From the NCBI GenBank assembly GCA_018823285.1, contig JAHJIQ010000030.1:62001-126000 (forward strand): a stretch of DNA of 64,000 nucleotides, read 5' to 3'. The notes under the pieces are model-generated. The model searched no databases, was not told the origin of the DNA, and saw only the letters and a list, made by a program, of their open reading frames with translations. The DNA is from Pseudomonadota bacterium. Its GTDB lineage: Bacteria; Desulfobacterota; Desulfobulbia; Desulfobulbales; JAGXFP01. Made by a program: the position numbers and the translations under genes. Of this stretch, positions 1-8,294 are shown piece after piece (within the stretch, counting starts at the first letter, position 1; every line of letters begins with the position of its first letter).

Positions 1-1206
1 ATGAGGCTTCAGGAGTCAATTGCCAAATCTCTCAGTCTGCTCGACAGTCCGAGTCATTTTCGATCCCGGATCCCGGTCAGGGCGACCACAATCCACCGGC
101 TGCTGGGAGTGATCAGAGATGCCCCGAATTTCAGATATCATGGTGATAACCGATTGCCCTATGACCTGGTAGTGGTCGATGAAGCGTCAATGGTCGATTT
201 ACCTCTGATGGCGAAACTGGTCCGTGCCCTTCCGGAGCAATGCAGGCTTGTTCTCCTGGGTGACCGGGATCAGTTGTCTTCTGTTGAGCCGGGAGCGGTT
301 TTTGGTGATATCTGCTGCCGCTCGATGATGAACTGTTTTTCAAGGAGCTTTATTTCGGAGGCCACGATTCTGGCAAAAACTGATGATCTTGATCTTTCGG
401 GACAGGAAAAAGGCGGTCTTGCCGATTCTCTGGTGGGGCTCCGGAGAGGATTTCGATTTGCGGCGGAGAGTGGTGTCGGCAGGTTGGCCAGAGCGGTAAA
501 TGTTGGGAACGGTGATGAAGTGTTGCGGCTGGCACATGACGAAGAGTGTCCCGAGATTATCTGGCGCGAGTGTACGAACCCCGACCAGATTGAATCGTTG
601 CTGCGAGAAATTCTTCGGGAAATCTGGTGGAATACTTCGGAACAGTCTCTCCCCGGAGAACTCCTGGCATCTCTGGGGAAGTTCCAGATTTTATGCGCCT
701 TGCGAAACGGCCCGTTTGGTGTCGCCGGGATTAACGCTTTTGTCAGGAAGAGCGTTGTGGGAAATCTGACCCTTTCCGGGAAGATGAACTATCATCAGGC
801 GCAGCCGATAATGGTCAGCAGAAATGATTATCAGCTCGAGCTGTTTAACGGCGATACCGGAGTGGTGGCGCGAGACCCCGGGCACCATGAACACTTGAGA
901 GCTTTCTTCCGGGCATCAGAGGGAGTAAGGTCGGTCAGTTTGCTGAGTCTTCCACCGCACGAAAGTTGTTACGCAATGACCGTTCACAAGAGTCAGGGGT
1001 CCGAGTTCGATCGGGTGATTCTGGTTATGCCTGACAAGAAGTCTCCTGTTTTGACCAGGGAGCTGGTTTATACAGCGGTCAGCAGGGCCAGGGAAAAGAT
1101 TGAAATCTGGGGGAGTGAAGATGTCCTGAGGGTGGCTCTTGACGCTGTTACATCCCGGAGGGGGGGATTGCAGGAGAAACTGTGGGGGGATGATTGCGCT
1201 CGATAA
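1..1206 (+). CDS. recD: RecD-like exonuclease V alpha subunit / SF1B helicase, C-terminal part
   Basis: The gene runs in from upstream; the ATG at base 1 is only an internal Met. The visible 401 residues hold the second half of an SF1B helicase. A Walker B segment (VVVDEASMVD, about residues 57-66) is followed by LLGDRDQLSSVEPG. The UvrD_C_2-type end carries TVHKSQGSEFD (about 327) and YTAVSRARE (about 357), the couplings of ATP hydrolysis to DNA movement. In RecBCD this subunit is the fast 5'-3' helicase. RecB and RecC are outside the window, so the complex is inferred. A RecD2-type stand-alone helicase is the main alternative. The stop is TAA; about 180 bases without a gene follow. Confidence 0.88.
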   Translation: MRLQESIAKSLSLLDSPSHFRSRIPVRATTIHRLLGVIRDAPNFRYHGDNRLPYDLVVVDEASMVDLPLMAKLVRALPEQCRLVLLGDRDQLSSVEPGAVFGDICCRSMMNCFSRSFISEATILAKTDDLDLSGQEKGGLADSLVGLRRGFRFAAESGVGRLARAVNVGNGDEVLRLAHDEECPEIIWRECTNPDQIESLLREILREIWWNTSEQSLPGELLASLGKFQILCALRNGPFGVAGINAFVRKSVVGNLTLSGKMNYHQAQPIMVSRNDYQLELFNGDTGVVARDPGHHEHLRAFFRASEGVRSVSLLSLPPHESCYAMTVHKSQGSEFDRVILVMPDKKSPVLTRELVYTAVSRAREKIEIWGSEDVLRVALDAVTSRRGGLQEKLWGDDCAR

Positions 1207-1383
1207 ATGGATATTATTTTACTCTTGCCTGTGATGGGTAAATGTGATAATTTCCGCCGTTGATCATTTCGTCAATTTAAGAAGATAAGTGCTGCCGACG
1301 TTCATCCCTCCCATACTATTTTGTAGAAAATACTATCGGACATTCCGGCCTGGTGGTGCGATAATTTTATTAGAGGTGTTCCT

Positions 1384-2826
1384 TTGAAAAAGAAAATACT
1401 TGTGGCAAACCGGGGCGAAATTGCCATCCGCATAATCCGTGCAATTCAGGAGTTAGGGCATACTGCAGTCGCGGTATACGAAACGCCTGACAATAATGCC
1501 CTCCATATAAGAATAGCCGATGAAGCGGTCTGGCTTGGGAATGGGCCACGGTGTGATTATCTGAGTATTGAGAAAATTATCAAGGCCTGCAAAAAGGCCC
1601 GGGTCGATGCGGTTCATCCCGGCTATGGATTTCTTGCTGAAAATGCAGGATTCGCCAGAGCCTGTGAGGAGAACGGGATTATTTTCATTGGTCCATCCTC
1701 CGAAGTGATCAGTAAACTCGGCAATAAAGTTGAAGCCCGCCGGATTATGGCTGAAGCAAACATCCCGATGGTTCCCGGTACCCAGAACCTTAAGCCCGGC
1801 GCCGAGGGTGTGGAAGAAGCGGTGGCTTTCGGTGCCAAGTACGGATATCCGGTAATGTTGAAGGCCACGGCTGGTGGCGGTGGCAGGGGGATTCGCCGGG
1901 TCGAGAATGAAGCCCAGCTTCGTGAAGAAGTGAAGATTGCACGGTCGGAGGCCAAAGCGGCGTTCAACGACGATTCCGTTTATATGGAAAAGGTGGTTGT
2001 TACCCCCAAGCATATCGAAGTGCAGATTCTGGCCGATGCAAAAGGAAACACCGTTCATCTTGGTTCCCGCGACTGTTCGATCCAGCGGCGCAACCAGAAA
2101 CTTGTTGAGATTGCCCCGGCCCTTCTGAAGGACCAGGATCTTGTTGAAAGGATCTGCAACACGGCGGTTACTGCAGCCAAAGCCGCGAACTACTTCAACG
2201 CCGGAACGGTTGAATTCCTGGTTGATAAGGACATGAATTTTTATTTCATGGAGATCAATACCAGAATCCAGGTTGAGCACACGGTAACCGAGATGGTGAC
2301 GGGAATTGACATCGTCAGGACCCAGATCAAACTTGCTCTCGGGAAAGATCTTTCCTTCAGTCAGAAGGACGTGAGGATGAGGGGGTTTGCCATCGAAATG
2401 AGGATCAATGCCGAGGATCCCCAGAATAATTTCATGCCGGAAGGCGGCAAAACCGTTTCCGTGTATCGTTCTCCCGGTGGTTACGGGGTGCGGCTGGATG
2501 GTTTTGTCTATCAGGGATACACCATTCCGGAAGTGTATGACTCTCTGCTGGTCAAATTGACGGTGTTCGGCTTCAGCTGGAATGAAACTGTCGACCGTCT
2601 GCGCCGTTGCCTCAAGAACTATGTGATAGTGGGGCCGAAAACCACCATTCCCTTCTACCTGAACCTGGTGAACGATCCCCAGTTCAAGAAGGGTGATTTT
2701 GATACCTCCTTTCTGGAAGTCAATTCCCATCTCATGGATTACGAGGAGTTTGAATCCGAGGTGAACAAGATGGCAGGTCTGATCGCCGAAATTCATCACG
2801 AGCAGGAAAATATTTACGCAATTTGA
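1384..2826 (+). CDS. pycA: Pyruvate carboxylase subunit A (biotin carboxylase)
   Basis: The 480-residue biotin carboxylase has the family landmarks in order: N-terminal VANRGEIAIRI, HPGYGFLAEN (about residue 78), the glycine-rich ATP loop GGGGRGIRR (about 161) and the active-site stretch EINTRIQVEHTVTE (about 290). It carboxylates the biotin carried by its partner, using ATP and bicarbonate. The start is TTG with GAGGTG just upstream; no ATG fits better. Only 68 bases separate its stop from the carboxyltransferase start, so the two form an operon making oxaloacetate from pyruvate. An acetyl-CoA carboxylase AccC role is less likely because the neighbour is an oxaloacetate-type carboxyltransferase. 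Confidence 0.9.
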   Translation: MKKKILVANRGEIAIRIIRAIQELGHTAVAVYETPDNNALHIRIADEAVWLGNGPRCDYLSIEKIIKACKKARVDAVHPGYGFLAENAGFARACEENGIIFIGPSSEVISKLGNKVEARRIMAEANIPMVPGTQNLKPGAEGVEEAVAFGAKYGYPVMLKATAGGGGRGIRRVENEAQLREEVKIARSEAKAAFNDDSVYMEKVVVTPKHIEVQILADAKGNTVHLGSRDCSIQRRNQKLVEIAPALLKDQDLVERICNTAVTAAKAANYFNAGTVEFLVDKDMNFYFMEINTRIQVEHTVTEMVTGIDIVRTQIKLALGKDLSFSQKDVRMRGFAIEMRINAEDPQNNFMPEGGKTVSVYRSPGGYGVRLDGFVYQGYTIPEVYDSLLVKLTVFGFSWNETVDRLRRCLKNYVIVGPKTTIPFYLNLVNDPQFKKGDFDTSFLEVNSHLMDYEEFESEVNKMAGLIAEIHHEQENIYAI

Positions 2827-2894
2827 CAAGAAGATAAATGGATTGCCGGAATTGCCGAAATCTTCCGGTTCAGGGCATGAATACAGGAGCTGTT

Positions 2895-4805
2895 ATGGAT
2901 AGAATTGTAACCGGTATGAGTATTACCGAGGTGTTAAAGATCATGAAGGGCACGGACAGGTATTTTATTACCAACACGGCCCGCGATCTTTCCCAGTCTG
3001 ATTTCAAGAACCGAATATTGCTGCACACCGATCTGCTTGCCGCGGAAGCAAGGGAGAAGGCGAATTATTTTTCGCTGGAAATCACCGGCGGTGCTTCCGT
3101 ACATGTCGATATTCTGCGCAAACAGGTTGATCCTTTCCTGAAGCTTGAGCTGCTTCGGGAAAAGATGCCGCACACCATGTTCCAGACCCTGTGCCGGGGA
3201 GTCAATCTTTTCGGTTATCGCCCCTATCCGCAAAATGTGATCAGGCTGACGGTCAGGGAATTTGCCAAATATGTCGATGTGTGGCGGGTGTTTGATTTCA
3301 TGAACCATATCCCCAATATGCTCGCAGTTTTTGAGGAGGTTCAGAAAGCCGGCAAGATCCTGGAACCCTGTATCTGTTTTTCCACCGGACCGGAACATAC
3401 TGATGCGTTTTATGTCAGAAAGGTCGGCGAAATTCTTGATGTCACCGGGGAGGAGATCCTGCTCTGTATCAAGAATCACGGCGGTCTCGGCACCCCGAAA
3501 AGAATCGGTGAGCTGGTGGCGGCCATCAAGGATAAATATCCGGATATCGTGATTCATTATCATGGCCATAATACCGACGGCAACGATCTGGGCCGGATCA
3601 TGGCAGCGGTCCGGAACGGCGCAAAAATTGTTGATGCCGCGGACCACGCCTTCACCGGCTACTATGGCCCCCCGCCCATCCTGAGCGTCATCCAGGGATT
3701 GAAGGATATGGGGTATGAGACGGCGGGGGTTGATGAAGGGGCCGTGATTGAGACCTCCGAGGTGCTCCGAGGTGAGAGGGAGCATTACGAGTATTTTGAG
3801 TCGCAGTTCAAAGGTTTTTCGCCGACTGTCCAGATTCACAAGCTGCCGGGCGGCGCCATGGGCAGCAGTTTCGAACAGGCGGTGAAGGGCGGTTTCCTCG
3901 ATAAAATGCCGGAAATTCTCCATGATGAACTGCCGAAAGTCCAGGTCGATCTCGGCAATTACTGGAGTGTGACCCCCGGTTCCCAGATCCTCTGGACCAC
4001 CGCAGTCAACAATGTTCTCGGTGGGGACCGTTATGGAAATCCCACCGGTGATCTGAAAAACGTGCTCCTGGGAAAATACGGGCCGTTCCCGTTCTACCAG
4101 CCGGCTGATTGGATTTACGAGAAGGTTTTCGGTCCGGAGTGGAAGAAGATCCTGGAAGAGGAAGGCGGGATTGAAGATATTGAAGATATGGACATCGAAA
4201 AGGAGAGGGCAACCCTGACCAAGCGTCTCGGGTATGCTCCCACCGAACAGCAGCTGGTGACCTATCTGCAGCACCCGAACGATGCGGTTGATTTCTTCAA
4301 ATTCGAAGAGAAATACGGGCGCACTTATGTTTTGCCCCCGTCAATTTTTCTGCGCCGGGGTGGATTTAAACTTGGCGAGACCCTTGAATTCAGAGATCAT
4401 GACGGCAAGGAACATGTGATTGAAATCGGTCCCAAGGAAAAGAGTGAAGATGGCGAATGGAACGTGTATCTGAATGTTGATCACCATGAGCGGGTCTATC
4501 TCTTTCAGGAAAAAACCGTTGGCGACGGTGCCCCCAAGGAAGCAAAGCTCTCCAAAGAGGAGATTGTCGACCTGGCAAAGGCCGGTGATTTACGGGCTCC
4601 CTTCAATGCCAATGTAAGCGAGATCAGTGTTGAGGTCGGCCAGGTGGTTGCGGTGGGGGATCGGCTGGCGATCCTTGAGGCGATGAAAATGCAGACCCCG
4701 GTGGAGAGTGAAGTGGCCGGCAAGGTCGAAAAAATATCAATGGAACTCGGCCAGAGCCTGAAGCTTGGCGACAAAATGATCAAGATCGCGGTTGCTGGGG
4801 AGTGA
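2895..4805 (+). CDS. pycB: Pyruvate carboxylase subunit B (carboxyltransferase plus biotinyl domain)
   Basis: This subunit moves the carboxyl group from biotin to pyruvate. It has an HMGL-like TIM barrel (about residues 1-300), a PYC/OADA conserved middle and a C-terminal biotinyl domain with the biotin Lys in EAMKMQTP (near residue 598). HYHGHNTDG (about 221) is the metal His pair, and CIKNHGG (about 192) holds the Lys that is carbamylated in relatives. The N-terminal motif reads NTARDLSQS where relatives usually have TTLRDAHQS, so this is a divergent branch. The start is put at 2895 because AGGAG lies at 2885-2889; in-frame ATGs at 2838 and 2877 lack a comparable ribosome site. Oxaloacetate decarboxylase alpha is an alternative, but no membrane beta or gamma subunit is present. 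Confidence 0.85.
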   Translation: MDRIVTGMSITEVLKIMKGTDRYFITNTARDLSQSDFKNRILLHTDLLAAEAREKANYFSLEITGGASVHVDILRKQVDPFLKLELLREKMPHTMFQTLCRGVNLFGYRPYPQNVIRLTVREFAKYVDVWRVFDFMNHIPNMLAVFEEVQKAGKILEPCICFSTGPEHTDAFYVRKVGEILDVTGEEILLCIKNHGGLGTPKRIGELVAAIKDKYPDIVIHYHGHNTDGNDLGRIMAAVRNGAKIVDAADHAFTGYYGPPPILSVIQGLKDMGYETAGVDEGAVIETSEVLRGEREHYEYFESQFKGFSPTVQIHKLPGGAMGSSFEQAVKGGFLDKMPEILHDELPKVQVDLGNYWSVTPGSQILWTTAVNNVLGGDRYGNPTGDLKNVLLGKYGPFPFYQPADWIYEKVFGPEWKKILEEEGGIEDIEDMDIEKERATLTKRLGYAPTEQQLVTYLQHPNDAVDFFKFEEKYGRTYVLPPSIFLRRGGFKLGETLEFRDHDGKEHVIEIGPKEKSEDGEWNVYLNVDHHERVYLFQEKTVGDGAPKEAKLSKEEIVDLAKAGDLRAPFNANVSEISVEVGQVVAVGDRLAILEAMKMQTPVESEVAGKVEKISMELGQSLKLGDKMIKIAVAGE

Positions 4806-4833
4806 TCCCTGGCTGTTGCCGATGAAAAATCCC

Positions 4834-4870
4834 AAAAGGCGGAGCATTCCGATGCTCCGCCTTTTTTTTT
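4834..4870 (+). terminator. Rho-independent terminator after pycB
   Basis: A perfect stem, AGGCGGAGCAT paired with ATGCTCCGCCT around a four-base loop, is preceded by A residues and followed by a run of nine to ten T. The flanking A and T runs let it work on both strands, so it can also end the convergent glycogen-binding gene. Confidence 0.9.
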
Positions 4871-4890
4871 GCTTAATTTTCTGTGTTTGA

Positions 4891-5214
4891 TCAGGAGACG
4901 ACCAATACCGAATTTTCAGAGCCGAAGGGGTTGGCCTGACGGTTGTTGTTCTCCGGGTCGCACTGCCAGTTGCCGTCAATCACGAAAAGGTATTCGTATC
5001 GACCGGGTTTCAGTTGCACCTTTTTCGTCCAGTGTCCGGTTTTGGATTTCTTCATTTTGTGCTTCCCGATATTCCAGTCGACAAAATCTCCCACCAGAAA
5101 TATCTCCCGGGCGTCCGGCGCAAAAACCGCAAACTCGGTTGATGGTGTGCTTTTAGCGACAGATTTTTTTGCCGCCGTTTTGGGGCTTGCTTTTTTATTG
5201 GTTGCTGCAGTCAT
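4891..5214 (-). CDS. Glycogen-binding (CBM48/AMPK-type) domain protein
   Basis: This 107-residue protein has a Lys/Ala-rich, probably disordered N-terminus (about residues 1-26) and then one carbohydrate-binding module of the AMPK-beta/isoamylase N-terminal type. Visible are FAVFAPDAREIFLVGDFVDWN, a Trp-containing strand (GHWTKKVQL) and GRYEYLFVIDGNWQCDP. The module binds alpha-glucans such as glycogen in related proteins; there is no catalytic domain. AGGAGG sits just before the ATG. It stands alone and converges on pycB. A regulatory or glycogen-localisation role is inference. Confidence 0.82.
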   Translation of the reverse strand: MTAATNKKASPKTAAKKSVAKSTPSTEFAVFAPDAREIFLVGDFVDWNIGKHKMKKSKTGHWTKKVQLKPGRYEYLFVIDGNWQCDPENNNRQANPFGSENSVLVVS

Positions 5215-5647
5215 TTTATTCCTCCTTGCTGTTCAGAAAATATAGGACTCGAGATCTCTATCAAGGCAAATTTCTAGCAAACAATACAGGTGTCGCTAGA
5301 TGATGTTCTTAAAAAATCGGCTGCGATGTCAATTAAAAAAATCAAAAACCCAAAATAATGAAATCCGGCGGTAAAATTCTGGAATCCGAATTTGAAATCT
5401 TAAAATTTGATGAATTCGTATAAAGCCGTATGCTTCCAGATTGGTCGACGATCAATCAAATAGTTAGATGACGTTGCCCGTCCGTCTCGTGGCTTTTTAC
5501 GAGACCGAAAAAATGATGTTGGTCAGTTCTTCAGCAGGGGAACCTGGCAGGTGGAGTCAAGTCTTTCTGGGAGAAAGGGTGTCGCAAGGTCAAGTGGTCG
5601 GGAGAAATTCCGGCTTTTTGCTGCCTCTAAAATGCCGGGAGTGAAAT
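5215..5647. other. Gene-free AT-rich stretch
   Basis: About 430 bases lie between the CBM48 gene start and the tRNA-Ser 3' end. I see no credible ORF. The first part holds the promoter side of the CBM48 gene. A 7-bp stem (GTCTCGT / ACGAGAC) lies near 5486-5507 but lacks a T tract in either direction. No repeat of the window's families is present. Confidence 0.6.
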
Positions 5648-5741
5648 TGGCGGAGAGGGTGGGATTCGAACCCACGTGCCGGCTATGAACCGACAACCCG
5701 ATTTCGAGTCGGGGCCGTTGCGACCACTTCGGTACCTCTCC
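5648..5741 (-). tRNA. tRNA-Ser(CGA)
   Basis: Read on the minus strand, GGAGAGG (5741-5735) pairs with CCTCTCC, followed by discriminator G and an encoded CCA (5650-5648). The anticodon loop is CTCGAAA, giving CGA for codon UCG. A long variable arm and the TTCGAATCC T-loop fit class II serine tRNA. Confidence 0.95.
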
Positions 5742-5816
5742 ACGGATACTGCAAAAGAGTAGGGAGGAATAATGATGAAAGGGCAGACTGTCTGCCCCCC
5801 GTTCCCCCAGATAAGC

Positions 5817-6254
5817 TCAATAAAATGTCAACCTGTTGAACCCACCTTTCTCATACCAGGGTCGGTCACCATTTATGCCCACGATTTCCGTCAGTATGAC
5901 TTCGAGCACAAGGTATACCTTTGTTCCCTTTCTGACACAGGCAGTGAGGGTGTCACCGTGGTGGCCCATGGCTGCGTGAAGATGGATTTTCGGTTCCTCG
6001 CCATCCCAGAAAATTGTGCCGGTGCCGAGGGTCTCCCTGGCGCCTTCGACAGTCGCCCAGACCGGCTCCGGCGGCATCACCGGCTCTTTCGGGCCGGTGA
6101 CCACCTCCGCCTGGCGCAACCCGCCGATCACCTGGAACCAGCCCTGGCGGATATTTTCAGTTTTGATGATTGCGGTGAGTTCCTGCAGGAAGTCGTCACC
6201 CTCGTCGAAACGGATACAGAAGACCCGTCCGGTTTTTCCCTGTCGGTAATCCAC
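5817..6254 (-). CDS. PPC/DUF296-domain protein
   Basis: The 145-residue protein is a single PPC (DUF296) domain: an N-terminal FCIRFDEGDDFLQEL strand-helix, GWFQVIGGLRQAEV, and a central HLHAAMGHHGDTLTACV with clustered His. In plants this domain is joined to AT-hooks; in bacteria it stands alone and forms trimers with possible metal sites. Function in bacteria is not settled. It starts two bases after the stop of the DarP-like gene, so the two are co-transcribed from the left-pointing promoter upstream of that gene. There is no AT-hook, so direct DNA binding should not be assumed. Confidence 0.85.
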   Translation of the reverse strand: MDYRQGKTGRVFCIRFDEGDDFLQELTAIIKTENIRQGWFQVIGGLRQAEVVTGPKEPVMPPEPVWATVEGARETLGTGTIFWDGEEPKIHLHAAMGHHGDTLTACVRKGTKVYLVLEVILTEIVGINGDRPWYEKGGFNRLTFY

Positions 6255-6256
6255 TT

Positions 6257-6808
6257 TCAGATCGCTCCCTGTTCGGAATATTTTTTTCTTTCGGCGGCTG
6301 CCTTCAGAATTCTAAAGACCTCCCGTGACAGTTTCGGTTTTCTGGTCACCGCAAAGTTTTCCACCGACCGGACAATGGTCTCGACATCAAGGTCCGGGAA
6401 CATTTCGATGACATGGTGCAGGATCGGGACATCCCGGTCCATATAAAAGTAGCCTGGTTTTTCCTGGTAGGCGTTGTACTCATCAATGGCGGCGCCCAGC
6501 AGATCATCGCGCAGTTTTTCCAGGCCATGGAAGGCCAGGTCCGTCTGGAGGCTCGAGCCTTTCTGTTCGGCAAGAAAGGAGAGGATCTCTTCCACCGGCT
6601 GCTGCCGCAATTCCTTGGCAATATGTTTGATCTGTCGTTTCCGGGAACCGCCTTTCAGCTTCCGGACAAGTTTGATCTCTTCTTTCAGGAAATCATCGCA
6701 TGGCAATCTGGCCAGGTCCGAAGCGGGGAGTTCGGCAAGTTCGTGACTGATCTTCTCGATGTCCTTGGCCTGACGTTTTTTTTCGGAGCGGCTGACGTAA
6801 TGGTCCAT
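6257..6808 (-). CDS. DarP/YjgA-type ribosome-biogenesis protein (DUF615)
   Basis: The N-terminal half (about residues 6-80) has the DUF615 pattern: SRSEKKRQAKDIEKISHEL, a short loop with LARLP, then KGGSRKRQIKHIAKELR. In E. coli DarP (YjgA) associates with the late 50S subunit and supports its maturation. The C-terminal half (about 90-183) is unlike the enterobacterial protein and includes YFYMDRDVPILHHVIEMFP. It is charged, cytoplasmic and first gene of a two-gene operon with the PPC-domain gene. The assignment rests on the N-terminal half; the symbol is left open because the C-terminus diverges. Confidence 0.72.
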   Translation of the reverse strand: MDHYVSRSEKKRQAKDIEKISHELAELPASDLARLPCDDFLKEEIKLVRKLKGGSRKRQIKHIAKELRQQPVEEILSFLAEQKGSSLQTDLAFHGLEKLRDDLLGAAIDEYNAYQEKPGYFYMDRDVPILHHVIEMFPDLDVETIVRSVENFAVTRKPKLSREVFRILKAAAERKKYSEQGAI

Positions 6809-6941
6809 TTTCTATGTTCTCATGGGGATATAACAGCTTTTTTTATTGCGATCGGCTACTTGGCTGAAGTAGTATCGATTGTGCTTTTTCAGGGTAGCAT
6901 TTACCGGTCTTATTTCAACAACTAAAAGAGGTTCTTCGTCC

Positions 6942-8114
6942 ATGACTGCAAATATTTTCACGATTACCCAGCCCACCCGGATCACTTTTGGCGCCGGGGC
7001 TGTCAATACCCTTGCCGAGATGATCAAAGCCGAGGGCGGCACCAAGGTTTTCCTGGTCGTCGATCCCGGAGTAAAAAAAGCGGGGCTGTTGGAAAAAATT
7101 ACCGCCCCGCTGCAGAAAGCGAAAATGGCGTTTGAGATCTTTGACAAGATTGATCCGGAACCTGGGCTGAAATTGGCCGACAATGGTTGCAAGCTTGCCA
7201 AGAAGGCCGGTTGTGACTGCGTGGTAGGCGTTGGCGGCGGGTCGGCCATGGATGTTGCCAAGGCGGTGAGTATCCTGCTCACCAACGGCGGCAAGGCGGT
7301 CGACTATCTGGGGCTGGGCAAGATCGGCAAACCCGGGGTGCCGAAGATCATGGTTCCGACCACGGCCGGAACCGGCGCCGAGGTGACTTTTACGGCGGTT
7401 TTTATCAATGAGGCGACAAAATCCAAGGGCGGGATGAATGGTGATCCATTGTATCCCAATGCCGCACTCCTTGATCCGGAACTCACCGTTTCGATGCCGC
7501 CCTCCGTCACCGCCACCACCGGAATCGACGCCTTCACCCACGCCATCGAGGCGTATCTCTCCACCCAGGCGCACCCGATCTCAGATATGTATGCTCTCGA
7601 AGCCATTGACCTGATCAGCCAGAATCTTCCCCTTGCCTATGCCCATGGCGGCAATCTCGCTGCCCGTTCGGCGATGCTTCTCGGCAGTCTTCTCGGGGGC
7701 AAGGCCCTTGCCACGGCAGGGGTCGGACTGGTCCATGCGATGGCCTATCCGTTGGGCGGGATGTTCGGCATCCCGCACGGTCTGGCCAACGCCGTTCTTC
7801 TTCCCTATGTGGTTGAATACAACCTGATCGGCAATCCCGGAAAATATGCCGCAGTTGCCGAAGTGATGGGATATGACACCTCCGACCTTTCTCCCAGGGA
7901 AGCAGCCGGGCTGGTTGTTGAGGCGATTTACAACCTGAATCGCGATGTCGGTATCCCGGGCAGCCTTGCCGATCTCGGGATTCCGGTCGACAAGATTCCG
8001 GAGATGGCCGATATTGCCCTCACCGTCACCAGACCGGTAGAGAACAACCCCCGCAAACCGACCAGGGATGAGGTGATTCAGGTGTATCAGAATGCGATGG
8101 TCGGCTGGGAATAA
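6942..8114 (+). CDS. Iron-containing (class III) alcohol dehydrogenase, candidate KdnB function
   Basis: This 390-residue type III alcohol dehydrogenase shows the NAD-binding GVGGGSAMDVAKAV motif near residue 100, TTAGTGAEVT, and the metal ligands in GIDAFTHAIEAYLS, VGLVHAMAYPLGG and GIPHGLANAV. The chosen ATG gives the usual N-terminus (ANIFTITQPTRITFGAG); upstream in-frame residues look non-coding. The next gene is a clear kdnA, and in Shewanella kdnB (an iron ADH) precedes kdnA and oxidises Kdo at C8. That makes Kdo 8-oxidase the contextual guess. However, the sequence looks like the general lactaldehyde/butanol dehydrogenase branch rather than Shewanella KdnB as I recall it. Confidence 0.9.
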   Translation: MTANIFTITQPTRITFGAGAVNTLAEMIKAEGGTKVFLVVDPGVKKAGLLEKITAPLQKAKMAFEIFDKIDPEPGLKLADNGCKLAKKAGCDCVVGVGGGSAMDVAKAVSILLTNGGKAVDYLGLGKIGKPGVPKIMVPTTAGTGAEVTFTAVFINEATKSKGGMNGDPLYPNAALLDPELTVSMPPSVTATTGIDAFTHAIEAYLSTQAHPISDMYALEAIDLISQNLPLAYAHGGNLAARSAMLLGSLLGGKALATAGVGLVHAMAYPLGGMFGIPHGLANAVLLPYVVEYNLIGNPGKYAAVAEVMGYDTSDLSPREAAGLVVEAIYNLNRDVGIPGSLADLGIPVDKIPEMADIALTVTRPVENNPRKPTRDEVIQVYQNAMVGWE

Positions 8115-8177
8115 AACGTCATAATCCGGGCGACGATCCCTGCCATACCCTTCGTTGGCCGCGGGATTTTGATACTC

Positions 8178-8196
8178 GGCGTACCTCTTGTACGCC
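8178..8196. repeat. Perfect 7-bp inverted repeat in the ADH-kdnA gap
   Basis: GGCGTAC and GTACGCC flank five bases. It sits in a 180-base gap between the dehydrogenase and kdnA and is not followed by a T tract, so it is unlikely to end transcription. Confidence 0.5.
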
Positions 8197-8294
8197 TCCG
8201 TTCAAAACCCTTGCCGCCTTGGTTATGGCCGGGCTTGTCGCCCTCGGTTTGAGTGAAAACAACATCAATGTTTGAACAGATAGAGGTGAGATCA

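Noticed and set aside
1453-2829. 458-codon open frame on the minus strand opposite pycA
   Set aside because: Its codon pattern mirrors pycA on the other strand and it has no recognisable motif.
2934-4274. 446-codon open frame on the minus strand opposite pycB
   Set aside because: Opposite a strongly supported gene and without any domain.
5486-5507. Hairpin as terminator of tRNA-Ser(CGA)
   Set aside because: The 7-bp stem is perfect but no T tract follows on the minus strand and it is 140 bases from the tRNA end.
8253-8294. Longer kdnA start
   Set aside because: The added residues do not resemble KdnA N-termini, and a good ribosome site precedes 8295.
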